NCBI RefSeq assembly: GCF_000425225.1
Contig: NZ_AULJ01000038.1
Span: forward strand, 1 to 57,987
DNA: 57,987 nt
Reading direction: 5' to 3'
From: Pontibacillus marinus BH030004 = DSM 16465
Lineage (GTDB): Bacteria; Bacillota; Bacilli; Bacillales; BH030062
The position numbers and the translations under genes are program-made. Shown piece by piece: positions 42,093 through 51,577 of the stretch; position 1 is the first letter of the stretch; each line of letters opens with the position of its first letter. Below the pieces are notes generated by a model. The model saw only the letters and a program-made list of their open reading frames with translations, had not been told where the DNA came from and did not search any database.

Positions 42093-44135
42093 TTACATAT
42101 GAACCTTCTCTCCATCACAAACCTTTTCAAGCTGTCGACAAGGCATTGGTTTGTAAAAGTAGTATCCTTGAAGATGATCACAATGTAATAGCTGCAACAT
42201 ATGAGCTTGCTGTTTCGTCTCAACACCTTCTACTGTAACTTTCGCTCCTAGATGGTTTGCTAATTGAATGACTGTTTTTACAATGGCTTGCTTAGTGGTG
42301 TCCTGATCTAAATCATTCACAAATGTCCGATCAATTTTTAATGTATCAATCGGTAGCTGTTGTAAGTAATTTAATGAGGATAGCCCCGTCCCAAAGTCAT
42401 CCAAAGCTATTCTGAAGCCTAATTCACGCAAGCTTTCCAAGGTTTGCACAGCTTGATCGATGTTTTTCATAACTGATGTCTCAGTTATCTCCAGTTCAAC
42501 CTTGGATGGATCGACTTGATAATCTTCAATTAAGCCTACAAGCATTTGATAGATGTTTCCATATTGGAAATGTACAGGTGAAATATTTATAGCCAGACAA
42601 CAAATTGGAAACTCAGTATCCTCCCATTCCTTTAATTGCTTAAAGGCTGATCGCAAAACATATTCAGAGATCTCCACGATAAGACCATTCTTTTCTGCAA
42701 TTGGTATAAATTCACCTGGTGATATCATCCCTAATTTTTCGCTATTCCAACGTAAGAGGACTTCCGCTTCTTCTGCTTGCATGCTCTTAACGGTTATCTT
42801 GGGTTGGAAATAGAGAGAGAGCTCTTCCTTAGAAACAGCTTGTTTTAGTTCATTGATAATAAGGTTCTCTCTTTTTTGAGAGTGAACTTCTGGATTGTAT
42901 AATTGAAAATTGTTTCTTCCTTGATTTTTAGCATAGTGGAGTGCCTGTTCAGCCTGAATAAATAAATCATCATAAATATCAGGTGCAAACTCTTTAACAG
43001 AAGCCCCAATAGAAAGAGTAGGATGGAATTCAAATTGACCGTGAGAAAAATTTAATTGATCGAACTTCAACTGAATTCTTTCTAAAACTCCATTTAAATC
43101 TTCCAGTGATTTTTCCTTCTGGATTAATAACCCAAAACGATTCCCATCTAACCTAGCAATAATGATATTTTTATTCTGGAACCCTTTCATTTGTTGGGCA
43201 ATTTGTTGCAAAACTCTGTCTCCAGCCTCATATCCAAACGTATCATTGATCCGTTTAAAGTGATCAACATCAAATAAAATACATGAGAGCATCGTTTCAT
43301 TTTTTCTTGCGCGTTTTAATAAGTACTCGTACTGCTGAACAAAGTAACTCCTATTTGGTAACTTTGTTAGTAAATCATAGTGTGCGATCTGTAAAGCATG
43401 TCGATTTTCCATTCGATTCATCAAGATAACCGCCATAAGTACTACAGTCATGATTACCGAGACACTTAAGATCAAGAATTCCTTATTACCTACTTGACTG
43501 GGGAAAAAGATGTAATCTGCTGTTTCTTGATAGTGAGTTGCTTTCATTGCCACATAGTGCATGCTAGAAATAGCCATTCCCATTAGCAATGCACTGCCGA
43601 TCTTAATAAGAGTAGAGTGGCTGGACTGAATTCTTTTAAACAAAAACAAGGCTACTATAGATACGAATAGTGCAATTCCAATAGATAAGGTAACATAGGC
43701 CTCATCATATACCATCTCCACCCCAGGGATGACCATCGCTTGCATCCCTGAATAATGCATCGTGACAATGGCTAAGGCCATAAAAACACCGGACCCCAGG
43801 ATTTGAAGAGTGTTTACGTTGGTACGATTTATTAAGTAAAAAGCTATAAATGCTGCTCCAAAGGCAGGTAGTATGGATAAGAATGTATCTAACCAATCAT
43901 AATAAACCTCTACGTTTAAACGTAAGGCTGTCATTCCAATAAAGTGCATAGCCCATATACTTAATCCCATTGTAATGGACCCCATACTTAACCAAATTCG
44001 TTTCATCTCTCTGTGCGCTTTGGGGATGTGCTGAGAGATATCTAAAGAAATATAAGATCCAAGTACTGCTATAAGTATTGATAGGACGACAATACCTTCG
44101 TCCCAACTTCCTTGTATTTCATTCAAATCCACCAC
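42093..44135 (-). CDS. MHYT-GGDEF-EAL membrane protein (c-di-GMP phosphodiesterase candidate)
   Basis: A 680-residue three-part signalling protein. The N-terminal 240 residues form seven membrane helices with three MHYT repeats (AMHFIGM, TMHYSGM, SMHYVAM), proposed to sense O2, CO or NO via copper. The GGDEF domain (about 250-410) keeps FDVDHFKRINDTFGYEAGD, but the active motif is DGNRF instead of GGDEF, so cyclase activity is probably lost. The EAL domain (about 425-675) retains EVLLRW, EITETSVM, DDFGTGLSSLNYL and IDRTFV, consistent with activity. Starts are GTG 44135 or TTG 44126 (GAGGAG is closer to the latter). B. subtilis YkoW is the nearest known design. Confidence 0.88.
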   Translation of the reverse strand: MVDLNEIQGSWDEGIVVLSILIAVLGSYISLDISQHIPKAHREMKRIWLSMGSITMGLSIWAMHFIGMTALRLNVEVYYDWLDTFLSILPAFGAAFIAFYLINRTNVNTLQILGSGVFMALAIVTMHYSGMQAMVIPGVEMVYDEAYVTLSIGIALFVSIVALFLFKRIQSSHSTLIKIGSALLMGMAISSMHYVAMKATHYQETADYIFFPSQVGNKEFLILSVSVIMTVVLMAVILMNRMENRHALQIAHYDLLTKLPNRSYFVQQYEYLLKRARKNETMLSCILFDVDHFKRINDTFGYEAGDRVLQQIAQQMKGFQNKNIIIARLDGNRFGLLIQKEKSLEDLNGVLERIQLKFDQLNFSHGQFEFHPTLSIGASVKEFAPDIYDDLFIQAEQALHYAKNQGRNNFQLYNPEVHSQKRENLIINELKQAVSKEELSLYFQPKITVKSMQAEEAEVLLRWNSEKLGMISPGEFIPIAEKNGLIVEISEYVLRSAFKQLKEWEDTEFPICCLAINISPVHFQYGNIYQMLVGLIEDYQVDPSKVELEITETSVMKNIDQAVQTLESLRELGFRIALDDFGTGLSSLNYLQQLPIDTLKIDRTFVNDLDQDTTKQAIVKTVIQLANHLGAKVTVEGVETKQQAHMLQLLHCDHLQGYYFYKPMPCRQLEKVCDGEKVHM

Positions 44136-44284
44136 TCCTCAACAAAATTCGAGTAGGTCTATTAGATTAAATTCTATAACAAATTTGGTAATAGTGGAAT
44201 AGATTCGGTTTTTTATAGGTATAATTTTGGCGAGAAGATTTCGACAAAATTCGACTCTTTATCCTATGTGAGTTTCGTATAGGC

Positions 44285-44545
44285 ATATTATTCAGCAATA
44301 TGGAAGTTATCTGGAATAAGCTGGTGCGGGGTGGTTCCGTTGCTTTTATGCAGAGCGGCAAAGGGGTGAGGGAAACGGCAAACTCCAGTGGTAGCAAAGG
44401 GCTGACGAGATCCCGCAGAGAGCTTGCGAACGAGGAAGCTCGGCTGGTCTTCCACAGGAGGCTTGCCGTTTCACTGAACCCCTTACTCTTTTTCCGCAAC
44501 GGACTCCTCACAACTTTATCTCGATACCAAGTCTTCAACAATAGG
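44285..44545. repeat. Palindromic intergenic repeat, copy 3
   Basis: Head with TTCAGCAATATGG and GGAATAAG. Outer dyad TCCGTTGC / GCAACGGA (about 44335-44342, 44496-44503). Inner arms AAGGGGTGAGGGAAACGGCA (44361-44380, continuing to AACTCC) and GGAGGCTTGCCGTTTCACTG (44457-44476, continuing to AACCCCTT). The central motif GACGAGATCCCGCAG...GAGGAAGCTCGGC spans 44404-44444. The element fills most of 44136-44622. A plus-strand 89-codon frame across it follows the palindrome and is not a gene. Confidence 0.8.
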
Positions 44546-44567
44546 GGGCTTTTAAGGAAGATAAAAT

Positions 44568-44589
44568 AGCCCAGAGAATACTCTGAGCT
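44568..44589 (-). terminator. Terminator of the tubby-like gene
   Basis: AGCTCAGAG / CTCTGGGCT stem, 4-nt loop, followed by ATTTTAT on the minus strand. Confidence 0.75.
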
Positions 44590-44622
44590 TTCGTTTACTA
44601 TATTAATGGGGGTTTCCCAATT

Positions 44623-45138
44623 TTAAGTAGCTCCTCCTGCTCCGTTAGCTGCGTTGGAGGAGTTTCGTTTTTCAATCATATTCACACCCATAACGACAGC
44701 AATCAGTTCATCATCTGTTAGAACCTCAGTATGGTTGGTTAAGCAAAAAGCAGGTGATTCAAAGAAACCATCTGTCCTATGAAACTCACCTACTAAACTT
44801 TCTTGTTCATCATATATCTCATAATCTCTAGAGAACGATTCAGATTCGATTCGGTATAGCCCACGATCATATGCTTCATATTCATATTTCTTGGAGAAAA
44901 AAGCAAACCTTTGTGCTAGTTCTCCAATTTCCTGTTCTTGTTGATCTTGTATAAACCACTTTCTTGAGAAAAATCGGAACCCACCTGACAAAAGTACTTC
45001 TTCATTATTATTTAAAATCATAACATCAGAGCTGAATGCACCCTTTAAATCCAAGGTCCCTATTTGTTCTTTTTGATCATTATAAATCTCCGTTTTACCT
45101 GCAGAAAAGAAATTGTCTGTAAAATAAATAGTAGACAT
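44623..45138 (-). CDS. Tubby C-terminal/LURP-one-like domain protein
   Basis: A 171-residue protein made of short repeated strands: TEIYNDQKEQIGTLDLKG, ILNNNEEVLLSGGFRFFSRKW and IYDEQESLVGEFHR, each pairing an N/D-turn with 'x-G-x-L/F'. This is the pattern of tubby-like/scramblase-like barrels (YxjI/LURP-one relatives). A hydrophobic end (LIAVVMGVNMIE) could contact membrane. The GGAGGGGT ribosome site is strong. A single gene with a terminator. The role is unknown. Confidence 0.6.
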   Translation of the reverse strand: MSTIYFTDNFFSAGKTEIYNDQKEQIGTLDLKGAFSSDVMILNNNEEVLLSGGFRFFSRKWFIQDQQEQEIGELAQRFAFFSKKYEYEAYDRGLYRIESESFSRDYEIYDEQESLVGEFHRTDGFFESPAFCLTNHTEVLTDDELIAVVMGVNMIEKRNSSNAANGAGGAT

Positions 45139-45248
45139 GATACCCCTCCGTATTATTGGTTTACCTTTTATACGTATGCAGCCATTAAAAGTTTCATGGA
45201 CTTTTTATCAAGGTTACTTGTCACCCAATCTTTAGAAATAATAAAAAT

Positions 45249-45279
45249 ACCGTACCCCTCTCAGTTAAAGGAATACGGT
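45249..45279 (-). terminator. Terminator of the phosphoglucomutase gene
   Basis: ACCGTA / TACGGT with inner CC/GG pairing. TTTTTATT on the minus strand lies after it. Confidence 0.75.
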
Positions 45280-45291
45280 CATTTAGATTAC

Positions 45292-47016
45292 TTATATGTT
45301 TTTCATTTTTGTTACTACATCTTCTTTCAATTGAGCCAAACGATCCTGACTCTTCTCATAAGAATCTGTTTTCACTCCGAAATAGCATTTGATCTTTGGT
45401 TCTGTACCAGAAGGGCGTAAACAACACCAGCTATCCTGCTCTAAATTAAATTTAATTACATTGGCATGCGGTAACGCTATTTTTTCTGAGCTATTATCTG
45501 TTATAAATGTACGAACGCTTGTATCGTAATCCTCTATGGTCTCGATCGTAAAAGGTCCCATTTTGGTTTCATCATAGTCACGGAAATACTTCATCATTTT
45601 TTGAATTTTTTCCGAACCATCTTTACCTTTAAGGGTCATAGATTCAAGTCCTTCAAGGTAATATCCATGGCGCTCAAAAAGAGTATGGAGCGCTTCAATG
45701 ATTGTCTTCCCATTTGATTTCCAGTATGCCGCCATTTCACATGCTGTCATTGCAGCCTGTACAGCATCTTTATCTCGAACAAAATCACCGATCAAATAGC
45801 CATAGCTTTCCTCGTACCCAAACATGAATGAGCCTTCCCCTTGCTCATCAAATTGACGCATCTTTTCACCAATGAACTTAAAGCCAGTTAAGGTTTCTAA
45901 TGTATTAACATTATAATAGTCTGCTACAGCTCGTCCCATTTCTGTGGTTACAATGGTTTTGATCATTTGTGCATCTTTAGGGATATCTTTCGTTTGAGAT
46001 AACACGTAATCAAGCATTAACGTTCCAAGTTGATTTCCTGATAATACAACATACTCACCTTGTTCATCCTTTACAGCTACTCCTAGTCGATCTGCATCAG
46101 GATCCGTACCAATTAATATGTCAGCATCCTCTTCTTTCCCTAATTCAATTGCCTTTTGGAAGGCTTGATGTTCTTCTGGGTTAGGCGACTCTACTGTTGA
46201 AAATTCCGGATCTGGTTCAGCTTGTTCCTCTACAATAGATACATTACGAAATCCTAGTTTCTCTAATCCATCTAAAATTGGTTTGTATGCCGTCCCATGA
46301 AGGGGAGTAAATACAATCTTTAACTGATCGGCTTGTTCATGAATAACCTCTTGATTTTTTACAATTCCTTTTAATTGTTCAAGGTATGCTTGATCCACGT
46401 CATGACCGATCCATGTGAGAAGTCCTTTACTCTCAAGCTCATCTTGTTCTAAAACATTGATTTCTAATTCATTTTCTACACCGTTCACATACGAAATAAT
46501 GCGATCAGCCTCTTCCGGAGGTGTTTGACCTCCGTCCTCATTATATACTTTAAACCCATTATATTCGGGTGGGTTATGGCTTGCAGTGATCATCGCTCCT
46601 GCCGCCGTCCCAAGGTGACGTACAGCAAAAGATAGATACGGTGTCGGACGTAATGTTTCGAATATGTATGTACGAATGTTATGAGCTCCCATAACTTTAG
46701 CTGTCTCCAGGGCAAACTGAGGAGACATATAACGTGAATCATAAGCTAAGGCCACACCTTTTTGCTGAGCATTTTCTACATTTTCCTCTAGGTGTTGAGC
46801 TAATCCTTCAGCCGCTTTCCTTACAGTATAGCGATTCATGCGATTTGTTCCAGGTCCTAATACTCCTCGCATGCCACCCGTTCCGAAAGTTAAGTTTGTA
46901 TAGAACGCATCTTCCAATTCTTTCTCATCAGAAGAGATTTTCGTTAATTGCTCTCGTAAATCTGGATCTAAGTTTTGATACTGATCCCATTTTTGATATG
47001 TATCTTGCCAGTTCAT
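45292..47016 (-). CDS. pgcA: Alpha-phosphoglucomutase PgcA
   Basis: Interconverts glucose 6-phosphate and glucose 1-phosphate, feeding UDP-glucose for teichoic acid/glycolipid anchors. The 574 residues carry TFGTGGMRGVLGPGTNRMN near 43, the phospho-Ser146 loop MITASHNPPEYNGFK, the metal loop GTDPDADRLGV (about 298) and C-terminal RPSGTEPKIKCYF. The length matches B. subtilis PgcA (YhxB). The ATG has GGAGGAGCAGG ahead. Monocistronic. Confidence 0.94.
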   Translation of the reverse strand: MNWQDTYQKWDQYQNLDPDLREQLTKISSDEKELEDAFYTNLTFGTGGMRGVLGPGTNRMNRYTVRKAAEGLAQHLEENVENAQQKGVALAYDSRYMSPQFALETAKVMGAHNIRTYIFETLRPTPYLSFAVRHLGTAAGAMITASHNPPEYNGFKVYNEDGGQTPPEEADRIISYVNGVENELEINVLEQDELESKGLLTWIGHDVDQAYLEQLKGIVKNQEVIHEQADQLKIVFTPLHGTAYKPILDGLEKLGFRNVSIVEEQAEPDPEFSTVESPNPEEHQAFQKAIELGKEEDADILIGTDPDADRLGVAVKDEQGEYVVLSGNQLGTLMLDYVLSQTKDIPKDAQMIKTIVTTEMGRAVADYYNVNTLETLTGFKFIGEKMRQFDEQGEGSFMFGYEESYGYLIGDFVRDKDAVQAAMTACEMAAYWKSNGKTIIEALHTLFERHGYYLEGLESMTLKGKDGSEKIQKMMKYFRDYDETKMGPFTIETIEDYDTSVRTFITDNSSEKIALPHANVIKFNLEQDSWCCLRPSGTEPKIKCYFGVKTDSYEKSQDRLAQLKEDVVTKMKNI

Positions 47017-47122
47017 CCTGCTCCTCCTCTATAACATCAGTTGAATAGACTTATATGCGCTTATAGAATATAGGTGAATTATACCATATGTAACCAGTTA
47101 ATTGAGTCCCGCATAAAGAAAA

Positions 47123-47138
47123 CTTGCCGATTGGCAAG
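47123..47138 (-). terminator. CTTGCC/GGCAAG hairpin (terminator-like or repeat)
   Basis: CTTGCC-AATC-GGCAAG followed by TTTTCTTT on the minus strand. It is in the 270-bp gap between EAL-HDOD and pgcA genes, beside GGCGGAGACAGAGG-like sequence. Nothing else in the gap is recognisable. Confidence 0.5.
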
Positions 47139-47253
47139 CCTTTTAAGGCGGAGACAGAGGTTTAGCCTTGGCTTATACTTCATGCTACCAAAATTTTCAC
47201 TACGTCGATTTACTCCATTGCTAAAATTTTATATTTTCTTAACGTAAAAAATA

Positions 47254-47278
47254 AAAGACTCTTATCACAAGAGTCTTT
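47254..47278 (-). terminator. Terminator of the EAL-HDOD gene
   Basis: AAAGACTC / GAGTCTTT stem, 9-nt loop, followed by TATTTTTT on the minus strand, 8 bp past the stop. Confidence 0.85.
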
Positions 47279-47286
47279 ACTACATC

Positions 47287-48549
47287 CTATTTAACGCTTT
47301 GGCCTTTTTTATAAAAGGTTTCCATTATAGTTTGTGTCCATTCTAATGAATCTTTATAATATTGAAAAACATCTTCTATAGAAACCCCTAATTCATGGGA
47401 TTTCATCTCTATCTCGTCCCATTTCCCTTTTTCAACGAGCTGGCATAATTCAAGCACAGCTCTATAGGAATTGGACTCCCCCTTAATCGCATCTTTAATT
47501 TCCTCATGCAAAGGAAGATCTTTTAATATGTCATCTAAAGGTCTCTGCATGAAGGTATCAATACAAGATAACATCCCAGTTAAAAAGTAGCTTGAACTTT
47601 CTTGCTTTCTTCCTAGTTGGCTGGCAATGAGTTCTCCCATTTTGGCCCTCATGAAACTAAGTTTTATGACTTCGCTTGGAACTTTGTTATTCTGAAATTT
47701 TAATTCTCTTAGTGTTAAAACATAAGCCCATTTCTTTACTTCTTTTAATCCTAGTAACACAATTGCTTGCTCTATGGATTTAATAGGCTCTATGCGTCGA
47801 TATGATGCAGAATTAATCAACTGTAATAGTTTGAAAGATAACGCCACATCCATCTCCACTTTTTGAGCAACCTTTTTTATGTTTGGTTCTTCTTGTGAGA
47901 GTTCTTTTATGAGTTCTAAATGGTGAAATGGGTAAATCGATACATCATATGAGGTTAAGATGACTGGTTTACTGAAGAAATACCCTTGAAAGTATGTAAA
48001 CCCTTTTTGGACACATGATTGATATTCTTCGTAAGTCTCCACTTTTTCTGCTAACCATTCCAATTCATATGATTCTAGTTTTTCAAACATCTTTCTTTGT
48101 AATTCATCAGAGGTTGCTTGAATATCTACTTTAATAATATCTGCATACTGCAATAATTCATAAGTATAAGGGCAGTCTTCGTTAAGAATATAGTCATCTA
48201 GAGCGATCCGAAATCCTCTCTTTTTTAACATCCTACATATTTGAATAACTTCTTTAGTAGGTTCTATATTTTCTAATACTTCTATTACAAGTGTGTCTGG
48301 AGGAAAACATAAGGGAAGTTCACTTTTAAGTAAGTTCTCTGTGAAATTAACAAAAACACTTTTGCCTTCTGAAATTTGCTCTAAACCGATATTAAAATAA
48401 CTATTAAATACTACATCAGCTGTTGCCTTATCTCCATCTATTTGAGGAAAAAAGTTGTTCTCTTTACTACCACGGTATAAGAGCTCATAGGCAAACACTT
48501 CACACTTGTTGTTTAAAATCGGTTGCCTAGCAACATAAACTTCCAACAC
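47287..48549 (-). CDS. EAL-HDOD signalling protein (YuxH-type)
   Basis: Cytoplasmic 420-residue protein with an N-terminal EAL-like domain (about 1-200) and a C-terminal HDOD domain (about 205-390). The EAL motif reads YELLYR, and DDFG is DDYI, so catalysis is likely lost. B. subtilis YuxH and related CdgJ-type proteins have the same architecture and influence motility. VNFTENLL and IEVLENIEP are characteristic. GTG start with GAAGGGGG upstream. A CcpA-type site may lie before it. c-di-GMP binding remains possible. Confidence 0.85.
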   Translation of the reverse strand: MLEVYVARQPILNNKCEVFAYELLYRGSKENNFFPQIDGDKATADVVFNSYFNIGLEQISEGKSVFVNFTENLLKSELPLCFPPDTLVIEVLENIEPTKEVIQICRMLKKRGFRIALDDYILNEDCPYTYELLQYADIIKVDIQATSDELQRKMFEKLESYELEWLAEKVETYEEYQSCVQKGFTYFQGYFFSKPVILTSYDVSIYPFHHLELIKELSQEEPNIKKVAQKVEMDVALSFKLLQLINSASYRRIEPIKSIEQAIVLLGLKEVKKWAYVLTLRELKFQNNKVPSEVIKLSFMRAKMGELIASQLGRKQESSSYFLTGMLSCIDTFMQRPLDDILKDLPLHEEIKDAIKGESNSYRAVLELCQLVEKGKWDEIEMKSHELGVSIEDVFQYYKDSLEWTQTIMETFYKKGQSVK

Positions 48550-48592
48550 TTAAGCCCCCTTCTCATAAAAAACGTGTAATTTTAATATAAAC

Positions 48593-48606
48593 TATAAACG
48601 CTTTCA
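48593..48606 (-). promoter_or_regulatory. cre-like site upstream of the EAL-HDOD gene
   Basis: Minus strand TGAAAGCGTTTATA matches TGWAANCGNTNWCA with one mismatch, about 45 bp before the start codon. Confidence 0.4.
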
Positions 48607-48681
48607 AGGAAATAGGAACTAGGATTTTTTTCTCGATTAATTCCATTTTTATTACAGTTTTCAAAGGGGCTTACGTGGTTG

Positions 48682-49311
48682 TTAAGCGTGAGCGTGATTT
48701 GGCTCATGCTTTAATAATTTTACTTTGTCAATTTTATGCAACCAAAATTGAATACATGGTCCGAGCAAAAATACGGACAGGATTGTTCCGACTCCCACAG
48801 GTCCACCTAACAAAAAGGCAACAACTGATACTGTAAACGCAACTAATGTTTGAGAAGCACCAATCTTAAATTTAAATCGATAGGAGATTGCAATAAACAA
48901 TTGATCTACTGGCGAACGCGGAAAACCCGTCATAATATACAGCGCAACACCAAATCCAGCAATGACTAGGGCTAACATAAATATTCCTATACGTGTTATT
49001 AAAAGAAAGTCTGTGAAATGAATGTTTTTAAAAACAACTTCTAACCAGAAATCAAATATGATACTCTCTAGCAATATTGGAATAAAAGCTAATAACTCAG
49101 GCTTCCCTTTTAGTAATAATGCATTTATAAAGACAATAAGAATTTGGGAAGCAGCAAACCAAACTCCAACTGAAAAAGGGAGCGAATCACTTAAACCCAC
49201 AAATAAAGCTGACCAGAAACCGGCACCAATAGTCGATTTAACAACTAATGTTGTAGCAAGATATATAATGGTCATACCGATCAGATATTGGAAGGTTCGA
49301 ATGAAGAACAT
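48682..49311 (-). CDS. YczE/YyaS/YitT-like membrane protein
   Basis: Five to six membrane segments in 209 residues. The pattern TIIYLATTLVVKSTIGAGFWSALFVGLSD at the N terminus and GFGVALYIMTGFPRSPVDQLFIAISYRF (about 118-145) is typical of the YczE/YyaS family, small integral membrane proteins of unknown transport role. Divergent from a LysR gene with 70 bp between, suggesting control by it. A His-rich end (NHAHA) is present. Confidence 0.75.
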   Translation of the reverse strand: MFFIRTFQYLIGMTIIYLATTLVVKSTIGAGFWSALFVGLSDSLPFSVGVWFAASQILIVFINALLLKGKPELLAFIPILLESIIFDFWLEVVFKNIHFTDFLLITRIGIFMLALVIAGFGVALYIMTGFPRSPVDQLFIAISYRFKFKIGASQTLVAFTVSVVAFLLGGPVGVGTILSVFLLGPCIQFWLHKIDKVKLLKHEPNHAHA

Positions 49312-49381
49312 TGTATTTCACACCTTTCTTTGACAGAATATAAATAGATTACGTTTACTTATAAAATGGCGGGTGATGATA

Positions 49382-50215
49382 ATGCTATTCCATAAGCTCA
49401 AATATTTTATAGAAGTTGCTCATTATAAAAGTTACACCAGAGCTGCTAACCAACTTTTCATATCCCAACCAGCACTTAGTAAACAGATGAAATTGTTAGA
49501 GGAAGAGTTAGGCTTCACCCTATTTAATCGATCTTCTAAAGGGGTTGAACTGACTTCTAAAGGGAACGCACTATATCACGAACTAGATCCCCTTTTTAAA
49601 AACATTGACAAAACCGTTGAACGCCACAAAAATAATGGTATTATTCGGTTTGGATCCACCCCACTCCTAAGCTCTTATTTCCTACATGAACATTACGAGA
49701 AGCTACAATATACAAACATCTATGTTACTGCTATAGAGGATGATAGTCAGGACTTACTCCCTCTCCTTAAAAGACATGAAATTGATGCAGCTATCATCCA
49801 AGATATCCCTCATACAGAAGGACTTTATTCTAAACATTTATTTCAAGACGTTTTCGTTGCAGCTGTACCATCAAGTTACTCATTAGCAGCCCAAGAAGAA
49901 ATCACTATGGAGGAATGCCTTTCAAAACCACAGATCATAACACCCAAAGGTTCAAGGTTATACAACCAACTTCATAGTATTATGGAAGATTACCCTTATC
50001 CTGAGGAGATCTTTGAAACGCATTACCATGCAATGGCTGGGTTTGTATCTCTAGGCATGGGTATTGCTTACCTCCCGGGAATTATGGCGAATCACATCCA
50101 ATATAAAGGCATTACTTTTCTACCTATTAAAGGACAACCTTTAAAAAGGGACATGTATTTATATTCGATTTCTAAACATTTAGGAGAAATGCTAAGTGAA
50201 AAATTCTCTCTATAA
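49382..50215 (+). CDS. LysR-family transcriptional regulator
   Basis: LysR factor of about 277 residues. Helix-turn-helix: FIEVAHYKSYTRAANQLFISQPALSKQMKLLEEELG (about 7-42, read as the usual four helices). A LysR-type effector domain follows to the end, with IDAAIIQDIPH and GMGIAYLPGIMA. The start is uncertain between ATG 49382 (GGCGGGTGAT upstream) and ATG 49376. Paired with the YczE-like gene; the inducer is not known. Confidence 0.82.
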   Translation: MLFHKLKYFIEVAHYKSYTRAANQLFISQPALSKQMKLLEEELGFTLFNRSSKGVELTSKGNALYHELDPLFKNIDKTVERHKNNGIIRFGSTPLLSSYFLHEHYEKLQYTNIYVTAIEDDSQDLLPLLKRHEIDAAIIQDIPHTEGLYSKHLFQDVFVAAVPSSYSLAAQEEITMEECLSKPQIITPKGSRLYNQLHSIMEDYPYPEEIFETHYHAMAGFVSLGMGIAYLPGIMANHIQYKGITFLPIKGQPLKRDMYLYSISKHLGEMLSEKFSL

Positions 50216-50265
50216 CCAAATTATAATGTGAGCTAAGTTAAATAAGGAAATACCAAAATGTGATA

Positions 50266-50290
50266 ATGCCATAACTTTAAGTTATGGCAT
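50266..50290. repeat. Perfect 12-bp palindrome after the LysR gene
   Basis: ATGCCATAACTT-T-AAGTTATGGCAT, 50 bp past the LysR stop. No T-run follows, so it may be a protein site or a weak terminator. Confidence 0.55.
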
Positions 50291-50436
50291 ATTGAAGGTT
50301 TGAAAAAAATCTATTAAGTCATACTGGGTAAGGAAGGATTTTATTATGAAGATGGCGAAATGGGTTAACTTCCCGAGGATTTAATATAGCGTATATATTA
50401 ATCTTTATTTCTTATATTGAAGAAGGTGTTGGTTTT

Positions 50437-51513
50437 ATGTATCAAAAGCGTTGGTTTCAAACATTAATTGTCTTAATGCTTGTACTATTAATCTTTTTAC
50501 TATTTCGTGAAACACAATATATGTTTCATCCAATCTATACATATATCGGAGCCATTGCGTTACCGTTTATCATAGGCGGGCTGCTCTACTATATTTCACG
50601 CCCCCTCATGCATATTTTAGAAGCATATAAAGTACCAAGGATCGCAGCTATATTAATCATATTTGTGCTGTTTATTGTATTAATATACCTAGTTATCACT
50701 TATATTGCTCCAATCGCTCAAGAGCAGTTTACGCGCTTCATAGATAGTACAGATGAATGGTCTTTAGAAGTTCAATCTATTATTGAATCATGGCAGAACA
50801 ATCAAGTCATTATCCCAGATCAGTTATCTGAACCAATTGATAATGCAACTGATTCTCTAATAAATTTTGCAAAGGATTTTGCAGTAGGTTTACCAAACTT
50901 TATTTTCACACTCATTGCCCAAATCGTTCAGTTTGTGTTCCTATTAGTACTTGTACCATTCTTTTTATTCTATATGTTGAAAGATGGGGACAAGCTCCAA
51001 CCATTCTTAACTCAATTCTTTAAGGAGAAAAGAGCGAAAAGTCTAGATCGGCTATTAAAAAGAATGGACCACACATTATCTTCTTTTATCCAAGGACAAC
51101 TAACCGTTAGTTTATGTGTGGGTGTTCTTTTATATATTGGTTATGTCATTATAGGTCTTCCTTACTCTTTATCTCTTGCTTTATTTGGGATGCTAACGAA
51201 TGTCATCCCATTTGCAGGGCCATACTTAGCCGTTGTACCGGCTATCTTAGTAGCATTCTTCCAAGATCCAATGATGGTGTTATACGTGATCATTATTATG
51301 ATTATCGCCCAACAAATTGAAGGGAACCTTATTTCACCAAATATCATGGGGAAAGCTCTTCAAATACACCCGCTTACGATCATTACACTCATCTTAGCGG
51401 CCGGGAGTATTGCTGGATTTATAGGTCTTCTATTCGCAATACCATTTTACGCGATTGTTAAAACAATTGTAGCTCATTTTTATGAAGAAGCGTTTCATTC
51501 AAAAGAAATTTAA
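50437..51513 (+). CDS. AI-2E family transporter/permease
   Basis: 358-residue membrane protein of the AI-2E exporter superfamily (YdbI/YtvI-like), eight helices with a large soluble loop (about 85-160; ITYIAPIAQEQFTRFIDSTDEW). QIVQFVFLLVLVPFFLFYMLKDG and the C-terminal HPLTIITLILAAGSIAGFIGLLFAIPFYAIVKTI (adjacent blocks) are diagnostic. Some members act as Na+ or Li+/H+ antiporters in halophilic Bacilli, so ion export is possible; AI-2 transport is unproven. AAGGTG precedes the ATG. A strong terminator follows. Confidence 0.85.
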   Translation: MYQKRWFQTLIVLMLVLLIFLLFRETQYMFHPIYTYIGAIALPFIIGGLLYYISRPLMHILEAYKVPRIAAILIIFVLFIVLIYLVITYIAPIAQEQFTRFIDSTDEWSLEVQSIIESWQNNQVIIPDQLSEPIDNATDSLINFAKDFAVGLPNFIFTLIAQIVQFVFLLVLVPFFLFYMLKDGDKLQPFLTQFFKEKRAKSLDRLLKRMDHTLSSFIQGQLTVSLCVGVLLYIGYVIIGLPYSLSLALFGMLTNVIPFAGPYLAVVPAILVAFFQDPMMVLYVIIIMIIAQQIEGNLISPNIMGKALQIHPLTIITLILAAGSIAGFIGLLFAIPFYAIVKTIVAHFYEEAFHSKEI

Positions 51514-51522
51514 GACTGAAAA

Positions 51523-51548
51523 AGAGCCCTTACCTATGTAAGGGCTCT
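51523..51548. terminator. Bidirectional terminator
   Basis: AGAGCCCTTA / TAAGGGCTCT, 10-bp perfect stem, 6-nt loop, T-run on the plus strand. Confidence 0.9.
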
Positions 51549-51577
51549 TTTTTGGTTTATTCATATAGGCAAAGAGG

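Noticed and set aside
42093-44135. Active diguanylate cyclase
   Set aside because: The GGDEF motif is DGNRF, so only the EAL activity is plausible.
44300-44569. Plus-strand 89-codon frame in repeat copy 3
   Set aside because: Arises from the palindromic repeat; no ribosome site and no homology impression.
50346-50384. 12-codon frame (MKMAKWVNFPRI) with AAGGAAGG upstream, before the AI-2E gene
   Set aside because: Could be a leader peptide, but there is no attenuator structure and the ribosome-site match may be chance.
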